Of a DNA stretch of 59,348 bases, positions 27,230 through 36,181 are shown piece after piece. This DNA comes from CAZNDN01 sp964571815 (lineage in GTDB: Bacteria > Fibrobacterota > Chitinivibrionia > Chitinivibrionales > WJKA01): the NCBI GenBank assembly GCA_964571815.1, contig CAZNDN010000008.1, forward strand, positions 1-59,348. The letters are read 5' to 3'. Below the pieces are notes generated by a model. That model made no database searches. It saw only the letters and a list, made by a program, of their open reading frames with translations, and was not told where the DNA came from. A program made the translations under genes and the position numbers. Numbering within the stretch: position 1 is the first letter of the stretch; each line of letters begins with the position of its first letter.

Positions 27230-28003
27230 TCACGGTGTGCCGGGAGGCGGTACATCCGTCTCGCGCGTTTCCTTGACCGCTACTTCGGTGAACCACACGC
27301 GCAGGCCCTCACCGTAAAGCCGTTGCATCGCAATCATCAGCGGGCCGACTTTCTCATGCGCTTCCCACTTCGCGGCTTGTGCGGTAGGATCGGGTGAAGC
27401 GCGGTGAAAACTCCATTCTCGTATCAGGTTGGTGCGCTTATCCACGAAAAGTTCATAGACGTTTCCCGGCGCATACGGCTTTTCCTCGAGATAGGTCACC
27501 GTCAGCCGCGTCGCGATCGTATCTCCGATCGGCAGCGGCTGGTCTTCGTTGACCGCCACTTTGATCTTGTCTTCATCCCAGGCAAGATGCAACGGGAACA
27601 GCAGGCGGTAGGAGTCGTTGACGAACCACGTCTCAAGGGTTCGAAGTTCGGGGTCGACATTCCCTTCCGGAAGCAATCCGCGCACGTAACCGCGCGTGAT
27701 CAGGGAATCGTCGGGACCCGTGCCCTCGAACACCACGCTGTCGCGACGGGGATACCACGTCCATTCTCGGCTGACCGTGTCTGTGCCCGATGCCTGGTTG
27801 AACGTAAAGGAAAGACGCTCGACCGACCCCCAATGGTCCGAACCGTACGCCTGCGCGACCAGTTCATCCCGCCCGATAAGGGGTTCTCCTTTTCCGCACC
27901 CGCCGATTGTCAGTGCTGTAGCAAGAACGATGCACCACAGCAGCACCGAACCCGGCGTGCAACACCATGCCTGCTTTTTGATGTGAGGTATTTCTCGAAG
28001 CAT
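27230..28003 (-). CDS. Putative lipoprotein (257 aa)
   Basis: The start is set by AAAGGAGT upstream. The signal peptide ends in a good lipobox (TIGGC) near residue 36. The mature part has WGSVERLSFTFN, SREWTWYPRRDSVVFEG, SYRLLFPLHLAWD and VDKRTNLIREWSFH. This arrangement of strands followed by a 'known parameters, then predicted change' reads like LolA/LppX-type or DUF6503-like outer-membrane lipoprotein folds. No catalytic motif is seen. It is monocistronic, with its 3' end at the shared terminator. Confidence 0.75.
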   Translation of the reverse strand: MLREIPHIKKQAWCCTPGSVLLWCIVLATALTIGGCGKGEPLIGRDELVAQAYGSDHWGSVERLSFTFNQASGTDTVSREWTWYPRRDSVVFEGTGPDDSLITRGYVRGLLPEGNVDPELRTLETWFVNDSYRLLFPLHLAWDEDKIKVAVNEDQPLPIGDTIATRLTVTYLEEKPYAPGNVYELFVDKRTNLIREWSFHRASPDPTAQAAKWEAHEKVGPLMIAMQRLYGEGLRVWFTEVAVKETRETDVPPPGTP

Positions 28004-28586
28004 ACCGACTCCTTTCGTAAGAGTTCTGTATCATCTTCACGGAACCCCCCCCTTGCTATGGAGCCCACCATTTTCTCCCTCGCGCAACAGCTTTCAGCCG
28101 GTGTTCCCCCTCAAACTTCCGCAAATTGTGTGCCATGTCCATCGGAGCTTGAAGAGGGGTGAGTCACCGAACACACATCCAGGGCGGCGTCCCGGTGAGT
28201 ATTCTCGGATGTGGGAATTCGTTTGGCGGATTCGACAAAACCTTCGGGTCCCGGCGGAGTCGTTTGTCCGTGCCCCGGGTCATACGCATTGGGATTGGCT
28301 TGGCACGAAGTTTGAGGCACTACAATCGAGGAAGTCGAGGTGAGTGGCGATGAGGGGGATGTTTCCGTTCGTTTCCGCGGCTCGCTATCGCTCGGAAAGA
28401 CCATGAAGCAAAGACGGGGTACGACCACACGAGCGGTGGGTACTCGGCGGTAATCGCACATGAATGAAGGGGGGGCAGGAGGATCGCCTGCCGGGCTGAG
28501 AAGGGAACCGGGGTTGATCGGGTGGGACGGGGGAGAGATGCGGAATCCGGAATAGAAGGGATGGCTCCAATGAAGGGAGGTTCGAA
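28004..28586 (+). promoter_or_regulatory. Intergenic region with a partial sigma-54-like site
   Basis: No gene is supported here. TTGGCACGAAGTTTGAG at 28300-28316 keeps a perfect -24 element, but the -12 element is TTGA rather than TTGC. It lies about 270 bp upstream of the PII-like gene. A GGGAGG ribosome site for that gene is at about 28575-28581. Confidence 0.35.
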
Positions 28587-28949
28587 ATGGAGTTTGTGCT
28601 TATTATCCTCAACGAACAATCGGAGGTGGAGAAAGCGCTGTCGGCACTGAGTAAGAGCGACGTGTCGGGGGTCACTGTGTACGACAGTGAAAGTCTGGGG
28701 CAGTATCTTGGTGAGACCTCCGATCAGCCAAACGATCCCCTCAAGCCGATCGGAATCAGTCGAACGGCCTGCAAGACCATAGCGGTGGTGTTGCAGGATG
28801 GGGAGCGATTCGCCGAGATTGACAAGAGACTAAAGAAGAACGGAGTGAATCTTGAGGAGCCGGGTGTGGGAGAGATGATTTCCCTTCCCGTGCGGGAATT
28901 CGTGGGAGCATCGACACCGAAACGCGGCAAGAAGACCGCCAATGCCTGA
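28587..28949 (+). CDS. PII-like small regulatory protein (120 aa)
   Basis: GGGAGG lies 6-8 nt before the ATG. The N-terminus MEFVLIILNEQSEVEKAL and a later strand TIAVVLQDGERFAEIDKRL give the beta-alpha-beta order of PII/GlnK-like or CutA-like small proteins, but the T-loop signature of true PII is absent. It opens a cluster with a P-type ATPase remnant, an HPF/cold-shock fusion and a BON lipoprotein, a combination seen in stress islands. A role as a small ligand sensor for that cluster is a guess. Confidence 0.6.
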   Translation: MEFVLIILNEQSEVEKALSALSKSDVSGVTVYDSESLGQYLGETSDQPNDPLKPIGISRTACKTIAVVLQDGERFAEIDKRLKKNGVNLEEPGVGEMISLPVREFVGASTPKRGKKTANA

Positions 28950-29055
28950 GAGCCGCCGCGGTGATGACGCCCGGTTCCGAGTTGTGCCGGGCGGAGGACA
29001 CGTTTCGACTGTACGAGCACCTGAAAACCGAGTACGCGGGAAATGATATCGGCTC

Positions 29056-30366
29056 ATGAGCACTTCGCAGACTGACTTCGTTGAGCCGGCCTTTTCTGCG
29101 CGGGAAGACGGTGGCAAAGCAGGCTCGTCGGCACACCCGCCGGAAGGCTCTTCTCACGGAGATTCTACTTCGGGAAGCCGGGGTGACGGACCTCCCCCGC
29201 CGTGGGCGCGAGAGGCCGATGATATTGCCTGGGGGTTCAACGTGTCGCCCGCGGTGGGGTACGACGAAACAACGGTGCGGAAGAAGCGCCAAGTCGAGGG
29301 GCCCAATTCGATAGAAAGCCGCGGGAAACGATCAACCCTCTCCATCCTTCTGGGTCAGATTCAAAACGCCGTCTCGCTGCTTCCGGCGGCGGCCGCGATT
29401 GTTTCCCTGGCATTCGGCCATGTCGTTGAAGGTATCACGATACTTGCCGCTCTCTTCATCAATGTTGTTATAGGATTTGTCACCGAGGTGCGTGCAAATC
29501 GTTCTCTGGAAGCGCTCGGCAGAATGGGAACGGTCCGGTGTCGAGTGAAAAGAGACGGCCGCGGCGTGACCGTTCCGGCTCGTGATCTGGTAAGGGGGGA
29601 TATCGTCGAGCCGGCCGCCGGAGATATCGTTCCCGCCGACATACGGCTTCTGGAGTGTCGCGGAATTCAGGCAGATGAATCGGCCCTGACAGGCGAGTCC
29701 GTCCGTGTCGGCAAGACCGGGGAAGTGTTGCCCGAAGACACCCCGCTTCACTCCCGGACCAATATGCTTCTGCGAGGAACGGCCGTGGTCAAGGGCGAAG
29801 CTACAGGCATTGTAACTGCCGTCGGCATGGATACGGAGCTGGGGAAAATCTCACAAATGGCCGAAAATGCCGAAGAGGAGGTTTCGCCGCTTGAGCGGAG
29901 ACTGAACAATCTTGCGACGCGGTTAATGATGTTGGCGGGAGGGGTGACGGCGCTGGTGGGACTCAGCGGTTACCTCCGGGGAAAGGACATACTTCTGATG
30001 CTCCGCACGGCCGTGGCCCTCGCGGTCGCGGCAATCCCCGAAGGGTTGCCGGTCGTAGCCACCAATCCGTTCGTCTGGGGAGCCTTGCTCCTTTGCAGTG
30101 CACTCCTGCTGCTGACCGTATTCCTTCCCGTTCTTCGCACCGTACTGAATGTCACCCGTCCATCGTCCGGTGGGTGGCTCGTCATTTTGAGCTTTGCTCT
30201 GATACCTTTTGTTTTCGTGCAGGCAGTATACGGCATTCTCGGCCGGAGGACGAGGGCGGACGGGACGGAGGAAGCACGGGCGAATGCAGGGCCGGGGGGC
30301 GCCGTTTCGAACGCTGGTGATCGACGGCGGATGGATTCGAAAACCAACGAGGGGAGGCAGCAATGA
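29056..30366 (+). CDS. P-type cation ATPase lacking the catalytic core (internal deletion)
   Basis: 436 residues. It begins like a P2/P3-type ATPase: the cation-ATPase N domain (GYDETTVRKKRQVEGPNSI), the first membrane helices (FHVVEGITI-like region GHVVEGITILAALFINVVIG), the actuator domain with LRPGDIV-type VRGDIVEPAAGDIVPADIR and the TGES loop (ALTGESV), then helix 4 with AIPEGLPVVAT. Directly after that Thr comes NPFVWGALLL, which belongs to the C-terminal membrane helices. The phosphorylation motif DKTGT and the whole nucleotide-binding region (normally around 400-500 residues) are missing, yet the frame is intact. It cannot pump by the usual cycle. It overlaps the next gene (ATGA). It may be a decayed gene, a real mini-protein or an assembly collapse. 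Confidence 0.85.
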   Translation: MSTSQTDFVEPAFSAREDGGKAGSSAHPPEGSSHGDSTSGSRGDGPPPPWAREADDIAWGFNVSPAVGYDETTVRKKRQVEGPNSIESRGKRSTLSILLGQIQNAVSLLPAAAAIVSLAFGHVVEGITILAALFINVVIGFVTEVRANRSLEALGRMGTVRCRVKRDGRGVTVPARDLVRGDIVEPAAGDIVPADIRLLECRGIQADESALTGESVRVGKTGEVLPEDTPLHSRTNMLLRGTAVVKGEATGIVTAVGMDTELGKISQMAENAEEEVSPLERRLNNLATRLMMLAGGVTALVGLSGYLRGKDILLMLRTAVALAVAAIPEGLPVVATNPFVWGALLLCSALLLLTVFLPVLRTVLNVTRPSSGGWLVILSFALIPFVFVQAVYGILGRRTRADGTEEARANAGPGGAVSNAGDRRRMDSKTNEGRQQ

Positions 30367-30941
30367 ATGTTCCGGTTGAGGTTTCGTTTCGCGACGTGGT
30401 GAATCAGAAGGAATTGGAGCGGATGATCCATGACAAGTGCGCCAGGCTTGAGCGTATCTGCAACTATCTCTCCAGTTGCCGGGTAGCGGTGGAGCGGACG
30501 CAGAAGCATCAGCAAAGGGGGCAGCGATATCGCGTGCGGCTGGAGCTGGGAGTGCCGCCCGGCCACCGGTTGACCGTGACCCGTGAGCCGCATGAGGGAG
30601 AGCTGCATACTCGTGTCGAGAGGGAGATCCGTGATGCGTTCGAGGCGGCGGAGCGGCAACTGAAGGAACTGAAGGAGAAGCAGCACGGGGAAGTGAAGAG
30701 GCACCCGGCGCAGGAAACCGGGGCGGTCGTGCAGTCGGTCAATCGAGAGCAGGGATTCGGCTTTCTGCAGACCGTCGACGGCCGGAGTCTGTACTTTCAT
30801 CGCAACGCGGTACTGGAGGGGGATTTCGACCGCCTGGAACAGGGGACAGGAGTGCGGTATCTGGAATCCTCAGGAGAGGAGGGACCCAGCGCACGGAGTG
30901 TGGAGATTGTCGACAAGCCGGGGGCGCGCATTGCACGGTAA
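30363..30941 (+). CDS. HPF/RaiA-like ribosome-associated protein fused to a cold-shock domain
   Basis: 192 residues. The first 110 residues have the HPF pattern: MNVPVEVSFRDV, LERICNYLSSCRVAVE, YRVRLELGVPPG, then a helix ending in LKELKEK. From about residue 120 a cold-shock-like domain follows: GAVVQSVNREQGFGFLQTVD, with the aromatic RNA-binding pair, and LYFHRNAVL. Such fusions occur in bacterial stress clusters and should bind ribosomes and RNA when growth stops. The start overlaps the stop of the truncated ATPase gene, with GGGGAGG upstream, so translation is coupled. Confidence 0.85.
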   Translation: MNVPVEVSFRDVVNQKELERMIHDKCARLERICNYLSSCRVAVERTQKHQQRGQRYRVRLELGVPPGHRLTVTREPHEGELHTRVEREIRDAFEAAERQLKELKEKQHGEVKRHPAQETGAVVQSVNREQGFGFLQTVDGRSLYFHRNAVLEGDFDRLEQGTGVRYLESSGEEGPSARSVEIVDKPGARIAR

Positions 30942-31026
30942 CACGGCATCCAGGAAACTCCCGCCGGCGGGGGGAGGAGGAAAGACCGCCAAACTCGAAT
31001 CTATTCTCGAAAGGAGGAACGCTGTG

Positions 31027-32548
31027 ATGATGGCGAACCTGAAAACACCGGTAACCGGCATGAAGCACATTCCAGCGGGACTGACCATAGGTGCATTTCT
31101 TGCACTTATTGCAGGCTCCTGCGCGGATACGAAGAAGGAAGAGGTGGCCGGGGAAAAAGTCACGGACGAAGCCATTACCGTGGTTGTGGCATCGCACCTG
31201 GACCAGAGCGATCTGGTTGCCGCGCACCTGGTCGATGTTGCGGTTAACGACGGGGTTGTCGCGCTCACGGGGGCGGTAGACAACCTCCTGGCGCGCGATC
31301 AGGCCGTGAGAATCGCCCGAAGTTACCGTGGTGTGCGGAGTGTGGTGGACAAGCTCGATGTGGAGGCCGTACCGCGCAACGACCGGGAAATAGGCTACGA
31401 CGTACTCCTGGCATTGGGGCGCGATCCCGTAGCCGAAAGCTTCGAAGTGGAGGTTAACGTCGAAAACGGGCGCGTGATCCTCGACGGAACGGTAGACTCG
31501 TGGGCGGAGAGTCTCCTGGTTGAGAATATCATTAAGAAAGTCAGGGGAGTCAAGGGAATAGACAACCGCCTGACAATAGATACGCAGGTGGTCCGGACTT
31601 CTCCACAGATCAAGGCCGAGATCGAAAAGCGGCTCAAGCTCGATCCCCACGTGCCGCACGAGACAATCGAGGTCGATGTCAAGGGGACGACCGCGATACT
31701 CTCGGGAGTGGTACGCAACCTTAACGAGAAGACCCATGCGGTGCGTGATGCACGGGTACGGGGGATAGCCGAGGTCGAGGACGACTCGCTGGTGGTCTCT
31801 CCGCGGGGTGAGCAGGGGCTGCAGCGCGGGCAGAAGGTGATGTTGAAGAGTGATGAGGAGATTGCCGCCGCCGTGCGGGACGCCCTGGCGCACGATCCCC
31901 GGACCATGGATGAGGATATCGAGGTGGATGTGGATGATTGGGAAGTCCGACTCTCCGGCATGACGCCGGGCCGCACTTCGTGCGGCCCGGCGTCATGCCG
32001 CAAATACCGTCGGGGTGCTCAATGTCGTCAACAGACTCAAGGTGAGGCCGGGCGAGGTACCTTCGGACCGCGAACTCGAAACCGCGATACGAGAAGGACT
32101 GGCCGCGGATCCGATTGCCGAACGCCACGAGATCGAGCCGGTCGTTCGTAACGCGGCGGTCTTTCTCTACGGCACGGTCGACAGCTACTACGAGCGGGCC
32201 CATGCCGAAGCGGTCGTTGCCGGCGTCAAGGGAGTCGTCATTGTTCACAATCAGCTCGAAGTAGCCGGGAACTGGGCGTCCCGAAGTGATAAGGCGATCG
32301 AAAACGATATCCGTGCGAGCCTGCGCTGGAACGCTCTGCTGGAGGCGGAGGATATTGACGTGGAAGTCGAGGACGGGCTGGCGACGCTCACCGGCGATGT
32401 CGGCTCATGGTTTCAACTCACGGTTGCCGTGGATCAGGCTTTCGACGGAGGCGCACGAACCGTTCGATCCCGCCTCCATGTTGCCGGAAGGTACGAGGCC
32501 AACACTACCTTCTCGTACTGGGACTATCCCCTGGCGCCGAACCTGTAA
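31027..32548 (+). pseudogene. BON-domain repeat lipoprotein, frame broken by a palindrome
   Basis: AAGGAGG lies before the ATG at 31027. A signal peptide with the lipobox-like AGSC is followed by at least five BON-type repeats (patterns VVALTGAVDN, RVILDGTVDSW, TAILSGVVRN, EVRLSG, AVFLYGTVDS, LATLTGDVGSW). At 31956 the fourth or fifth repeat is interrupted: after EVRLSG comes a 45-bp perfect hairpin. The true continuation (NTVGVLNVVNRLKV from about 32003) is in another frame and runs to 32548. The first frame instead runs on in non-BON sequence to 32151. Intact relatives bind membranes or peptidoglycan in the periplasm. About ten codons of BON sequence appear to have been replaced by the hairpin. 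Sequencing or assembly error is possible. Confidence 0.85.
31956..32000. repeat. Perfect 45-bp palindrome (21-bp arms, 3-nt loop) inside the BON gene
   Basis: The left arm begins CGGCATGACGCC and ends CCGCAC. The loop is TTC. The right arm is the exact reverse complement, ending GGCGTCATGCCG. The arms are GC-rich and there is no T run, so it is not a terminator. It shifts the reading frame of the host gene. Confidence 0.95.
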
Positions 32549-32665
32549 GCGTCGGATCGTATCGACGAATCCGGCGGGGGTTACTCCCGGGGCCGGCCGC
32601 GACGGAGAGAATCACCTGGAGACACGGGGGCGATCGAGGGCTCCATTCATCCGGAGTGCCGGAAA

Positions 32666-33121
32666 TCAGCAGGGCTCGGCCGTTCGATAGAAACTGGCGT
32701 GGGCGACCGCACGTGCTCCGCGGTCGTGGTCGTGGCGTGCCTCGGCCCTCAGTTTGTACAGTTGGCGGTAGTGACCGGTTATGGTGCAGTGAAGGTCGAG
32801 AGGACGGCTGATCTCGACCGGTTTGCGATAGCGGATGTTGAACCGGCCGGTGTAACCGACTACTCCGTGACCCATGAGGCATTTGGTCATGGCGGAGTCC
32901 ATCACGGCCGCGATCATGCCCCCGTGCAGCATGCCGTCATAGCTCTGAAACGACTCCCGCTGCGAAAACCTCCCGGTAAGCCTCCCTTCGTCGTCGAATG
33001 ATACCTGGAGGGAGTCACCAACGAGACCGGTACGGTTGTTGAACATGCATCGTCCGTGGTACCGGGCTTTCATGTTCAGGTAGGTATCGTAGTAGGAGTT
33101 GATCGCTTCCCCCTTCCGCAT
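32666..33121 (-). CDS. Hotdog-fold thioesterase (PaaI-like)
   Basis: 151 residues. The hotdog helix motif is YDGMLHGGMIAAVMDSAM, which carries the HGG and Asp typical of PaaI-type acyl-CoA thioesterases. A strand, GRFNIRYRKPV, follows as expected. It probably hydrolyses acyl-CoA or related thioesters. It ends the minus-strand run that begins with the FISUMP gene and lies 12 bp after the Trx-CcdA gene, so it may belong to the same transcript. Confidence 0.82.
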   Translation of the reverse strand: MRKGEAINSYYDTYLNMKARYHGRCMFNNRTGLVGDSLQVSFDDEGRLTGRFSQRESFQSYDGMLHGGMIAAVMDSAMTKCLMGHGVVGYTGRFNIRYRKPVEISRPLDLHCTITGHYRQLYKLRAEARHDHDRGARAVAHASFYRTAEPC

Positions 33122-33133
33122 GGCGCCTTGCTC

Positions 33134-34288
33134 CTAAATAGCCAGGCCGAGAAAGACGGCAAGGCTTACCAGGACGATGCCCAGCAGTACTTTCAGCAAA
33201 GTGAGGTTTTCCTGTGTCTTGCCCGCCAGTTTCTGCCAGGTAAGACCGCAACAGGCAAGTATCATGACAATAAGCAGGGGCAGCACAAAAAGAAAATTGT
33301 AAAAAAGAAGATACAGCCATCCGGTAAGCTGGAGGCCGCTTTCACGGGTCATGAGTACGATTGTGGGGAGATATACCTGTCCCGTGCATACCGCCTCAAG
33401 AAGTGTGACGAGAAAGCCGGTTATCACCGCACCAACCACCAGGCCCGAGCGGGAAAGCCGACGCGTAATTACTCTGTGAATACTCATCTTCACCGATTTC
33501 GGCAACTGCAGCTTGATGTCCTGCGCCTTGCCCGTTCGTTTGTACACGATGGCGTCCCGGAAGCACAGCAGGCCCACAACGCCGGCAAACGCAACGGCAA
33601 TCCATTTGATTGCCCGTGAAATCCAGAGGTACTTTCCAAGGAATGTCAGCGCCTTGAATGCCCCCAGGCCCATGAGCAGATAGGTTGTGAATACGGCCGC
33701 GGTGAATGACAGGCCGATGACGAGAATTTCGGAACGTTTCCGCTTCTGCGTTGCCAGAAACGAAATGAGGAAGATCATGGTGGCGATTGCGCACGGATTG
33801 ACCCCGTCGGCCAGCCCGGCCAGAAGAATGCTCACAAAGGAGTACTCCCTGAACTTGTTGCGAAGCGACTGCCGATAGTCGGCGGTATCAACGGCAATCT
33901 CCTTTTGTTTCCATAGTCGAGGTTTTTTCAACCGCTGCTCGATAAGCCCTCGGCCGTGCTTCAGAATATCATCGGCGCCCGTGAGGAATGTGTCGGGAAG
34001 GAAAAGCTCCTGCGCCGACGACTGCGTTACGCCGTACTCGTCTTCCATGCGCAGGAGCATCTGAAACCCAATCTCTTCGTCGATATTATGCACACGCACG
34101 TCGAGCCGCCCGGGATGCTTTTCTTCGAGCGGCTCCAGCAGTTCCTTGCGTATGGTAAGGCACTCCCCGCAGGTTTTCGAACCGAAGAAATGCACCACCA
34201 TCTTCGATCCAATGTCGGCACGAACGGTGATTGCCCACAGAAGGAGCGAAAGAAGTGTCGTGGTCCGTCGGATTGCCTTCGATTTCAT
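33134..34288 (-). CDS. Thioredoxin-like domain fused to a CcdA/DsbD-like membrane domain
   Basis: 384 residues from the ATG at 34288 (GAGGAA upstream), which overlaps the preceding gene by 4 bp. A signal peptide (LLSLLLWAITVRA) is followed by a thioredoxin-like domain with the motif FFGSKTCGEC. It is a CxxC pair (CGEC). The membrane part begins SFVSILLAGLADGVNPCAI, the family hallmark with a Pro-Cys, and has about six helices, including VTLLEAVCTGQVYLP with the second conserved Cys. It should move electrons across the inner membrane to periplasmic thiols. The partners are probably the Cys-rich exported proteins encoded upstream in the same operon. Confidence 0.88.
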   Translation of the reverse strand: MKSKAIRRTTTLLSLLLWAITVRADIGSKMVVHFFGSKTCGECLTIRKELLEPLEEKHPGRLDVRVHNIDEEIGFQMLLRMEDEYGVTQSSAQELFLPDTFLTGADDILKHGRGLIEQRLKKPRLWKQKEIAVDTADYRQSLRNKFREYSFVSILLAGLADGVNPCAIATMIFLISFLATQKRKRSEILVIGLSFTAAVFTTYLLMGLGAFKALTFLGKYLWISRAIKWIAVAFAGVVGLLCFRDAIVYKRTGKAQDIKLQLPKSVKMSIHRVITRRLSRSGLVVGAVITGFLVTLLEAVCTGQVYLPTIVLMTRESGLQLTGWLYLLFYNFLFVLPLLIVMILACCGLTWQKLAGKTQENLTLLKVLLGIVLVSLAVFLGLAI

Positions 34289-36075
34289 TGGTGATTCCTC
34301 CACTGTCGGAAGGTTACCGAGGCAACGGCCGACACCGATGTGTTGGTCAAGGCGTCCGCGCTTCCGTCCTGGTAGCTTATCTCGTAATCGACCATGCACA
34401 AGAGGTGAAGTCGCTCCAGCACGGTCCCGTCGGCCTCCGCCCCGAAACGCCAGGAGACTCGACGGTCGTATTCGTATCGGCCCGGTCTTTTGGATTCGGC
34501 ATGGCGAAAGCTGCATCGCCCCGCAAGGCGCCGGCCCGAGTGCTCCAGTGCCAGGTCAACCTGCGGCTCGATCATCCGAAGAGACTCGGCGAGGTAGTCG
34601 TCCCAGAGTGTGGTGTCTTTCTCCGGGTATGTCAGGTATGTTGTCTCTTCATAGTCCTTATGCCACGATTCTTCGTACATTACGCCCACCGTGAAGGCGA
34701 GCGGATCGACAGGTGTGTATTCCGCCCGCGGTGTGATCCTGAGATAGTTGCCTCCGACCGTGTAGGCTACAGTACTTTCCTTTTGCAGCGATCCAGGGAC
34801 GGGCCTGGAGGTGCCCAGCACCGGATCGTAGATACTGTCCGTCACCGTGGTTTCCCACCACGCAAGGGCTTTTCGGCGGGCGGAGTGTTCATAGCGGTAT
34901 TCCGCCGACAAGGAGGGCTCGATCTTCTCCGAAAGCGATATTCGCCCGGTTCCGTGAACCAGCGCGATTCCCCAGTCGGACGGCAGTCCGGCGTCAAGGA
35001 AATTCTCGTACAGATAGGAGCATCGTATGTCGACGGATTTCCCCTGCGCGTAGCCGGCGTAAGAAATTTCGGGTCGTACCAGGACCCTGTCGGCCGTGTC
35101 CTTCGTCCCCGCATCGGTATGGATCGGGAAGTAATCCGAGAACCCGGCTTCACATTGCACTACCAGAGAATTGGAGAAATCGGCGCTGTTCCACGACACC
35201 TCGGGCATGGTATGGTACTCCGCGTACGATACATAAGGACTCCGACTGACACGATAGTTTTTCACGCCCGCTCTGATCGGACACCTCGTGCCGAGGTTTC
35301 TCCGTGCAAAGCCCTTCTGAAGAATGGCGGTAACGCTGCCGGAGAGCAGATCCGAACCGATGGGCCCGGGGCCGACGAATTCGGATTCGACGATTTTCGG
35401 TATCGTATCGCCCCGGGGCGTGAGCGTGTTTTCGTAGACCTCGCGCAGGAATTGTTTTTCGCCTCCGCCTTCGATTTCCAGAACCAGGAGACTGTCCAGC
35501 AGGAGCGCCGATGTGCGCAGGTCGCAGGATCCTTCCCGATTGGACACTTCCGCCGTCGGCTCCACCACCTGCACCCGGGGCGCCGGCGGTCGCCAGGCAA
35601 AGCTCCCGCTCATGTATCCGCGTTGCTCGTCGAGCAGGTGTGGATCGATAAGCTCGTACTTGTTGCGCTGAATGTCCGGGTCTTCATAGTTACGATACTC
35701 GCCCCCCGCACGGATTCGGTATTCGAGGGTTTGTGAGGACTCCACGGCCGGCTCGTCGGCGTCGGTGCTCTCTTTCTCTCCCCGGTGCGCTTCAAGAATT
35801 TCCATAGCCTGCTCGTACAGCCCAAGCCCGGCAAGTTCATCGGCCGTATTGATATACCGCCTCCCCTGTTCGGGGTTCTGCTGCTCGAAGGCCGTGCGGG
35901 CCCGATAGTACGCGGCGGAGTCGGCGGAAACGGTGTCGGGGTCTTTGGAGCCGGCGGACGTACTCCCGTCTGCTGAAAAACCGCATACGGCCGTGCTCAG
36001 CACGACAGTCAACCATTTCCTCACGTGGACCGTCCGTAGCGGAAGCGCTCGGTTGCCGATAAGCCTGTGAACCAC
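34285..36075 (-). CDS. Predicted outer-membrane beta-barrel protein (596 aa)
   Basis: Near the N-terminus a hydrophobic segment (WLTVVLSTAVCGFSA) acts as a signal. A short helical TPR-like part (EQGRRYINTADELAGLGLYEQ) follows. From about residue 115 the sequence alternates strands with Tyr/Arg-rich turns (LEYRIRAGGEYRNYE, VRPEISYAGYAQG, LSAEYRYEHSA, RRVSWRFGAEADG) and ends in SVTFRQWRNHQ. This is barrel-like, although the terminal residue is not aromatic. I recognise no named family. It overlaps the Trx-CcdA gene by 4 bp and follows the coiled-coil protein after 107 bp. Confidence 0.65.
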   Translation of the reverse strand: MVHRLIGNRALPLRTVHVRKWLTVVLSTAVCGFSADGSTSAGSKDPDTVSADSAAYYRARTAFEQQNPEQGRRYINTADELAGLGLYEQAMEILEAHRGEKESTDADEPAVESSQTLEYRIRAGGEYRNYEDPDIQRNKYELIDPHLLDEQRGYMSGSFAWRPPAPRVQVVEPTAEVSNREGSCDLRTSALLLDSLLVLEIEGGGEKQFLREVYENTLTPRGDTIPKIVESEFVGPGPIGSDLLSGSVTAILQKGFARRNLGTRCPIRAGVKNYRVSRSPYVSYAEYHTMPEVSWNSADFSNSLVVQCEAGFSDYFPIHTDAGTKDTADRVLVRPEISYAGYAQGKSVDIRCSYLYENFLDAGLPSDWGIALVHGTGRISLSEKIEPSLSAEYRYEHSARRKALAWWETTVTDSIYDPVLGTSRPVPGSLQKESTVAYTVGGNYLRITPRAEYTPVDPLAFTVGVMYEESWHKDYEETTYLTYPEKDTTLWDDYLAESLRMIEPQVDLALEHSGRRLAGRCSFRHAESKRPGRYEYDRRVSWRFGAEADGTVLERLHLLCMVDYEISYQDGSADALTNTSVSAVASVTFRQWRNHQ

Positions 36076-36181
36076 GGTTGATATCTCCGCTGTACGGCCG
36101 ATTCCCTCAAACCTCCGGTATCATCATGTTTCAAGAGGTTGTTGTTTCCCGCCCAAACGATGTGTCGTCGGGGAAGTTTCC

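Noticed and set aside
34231..35736. A 501-codon frame on the plus strand
   Set aside because: It is antisense to the beta-barrel gene, whose own sequence has signal peptide, strand pattern and coupled neighbours.
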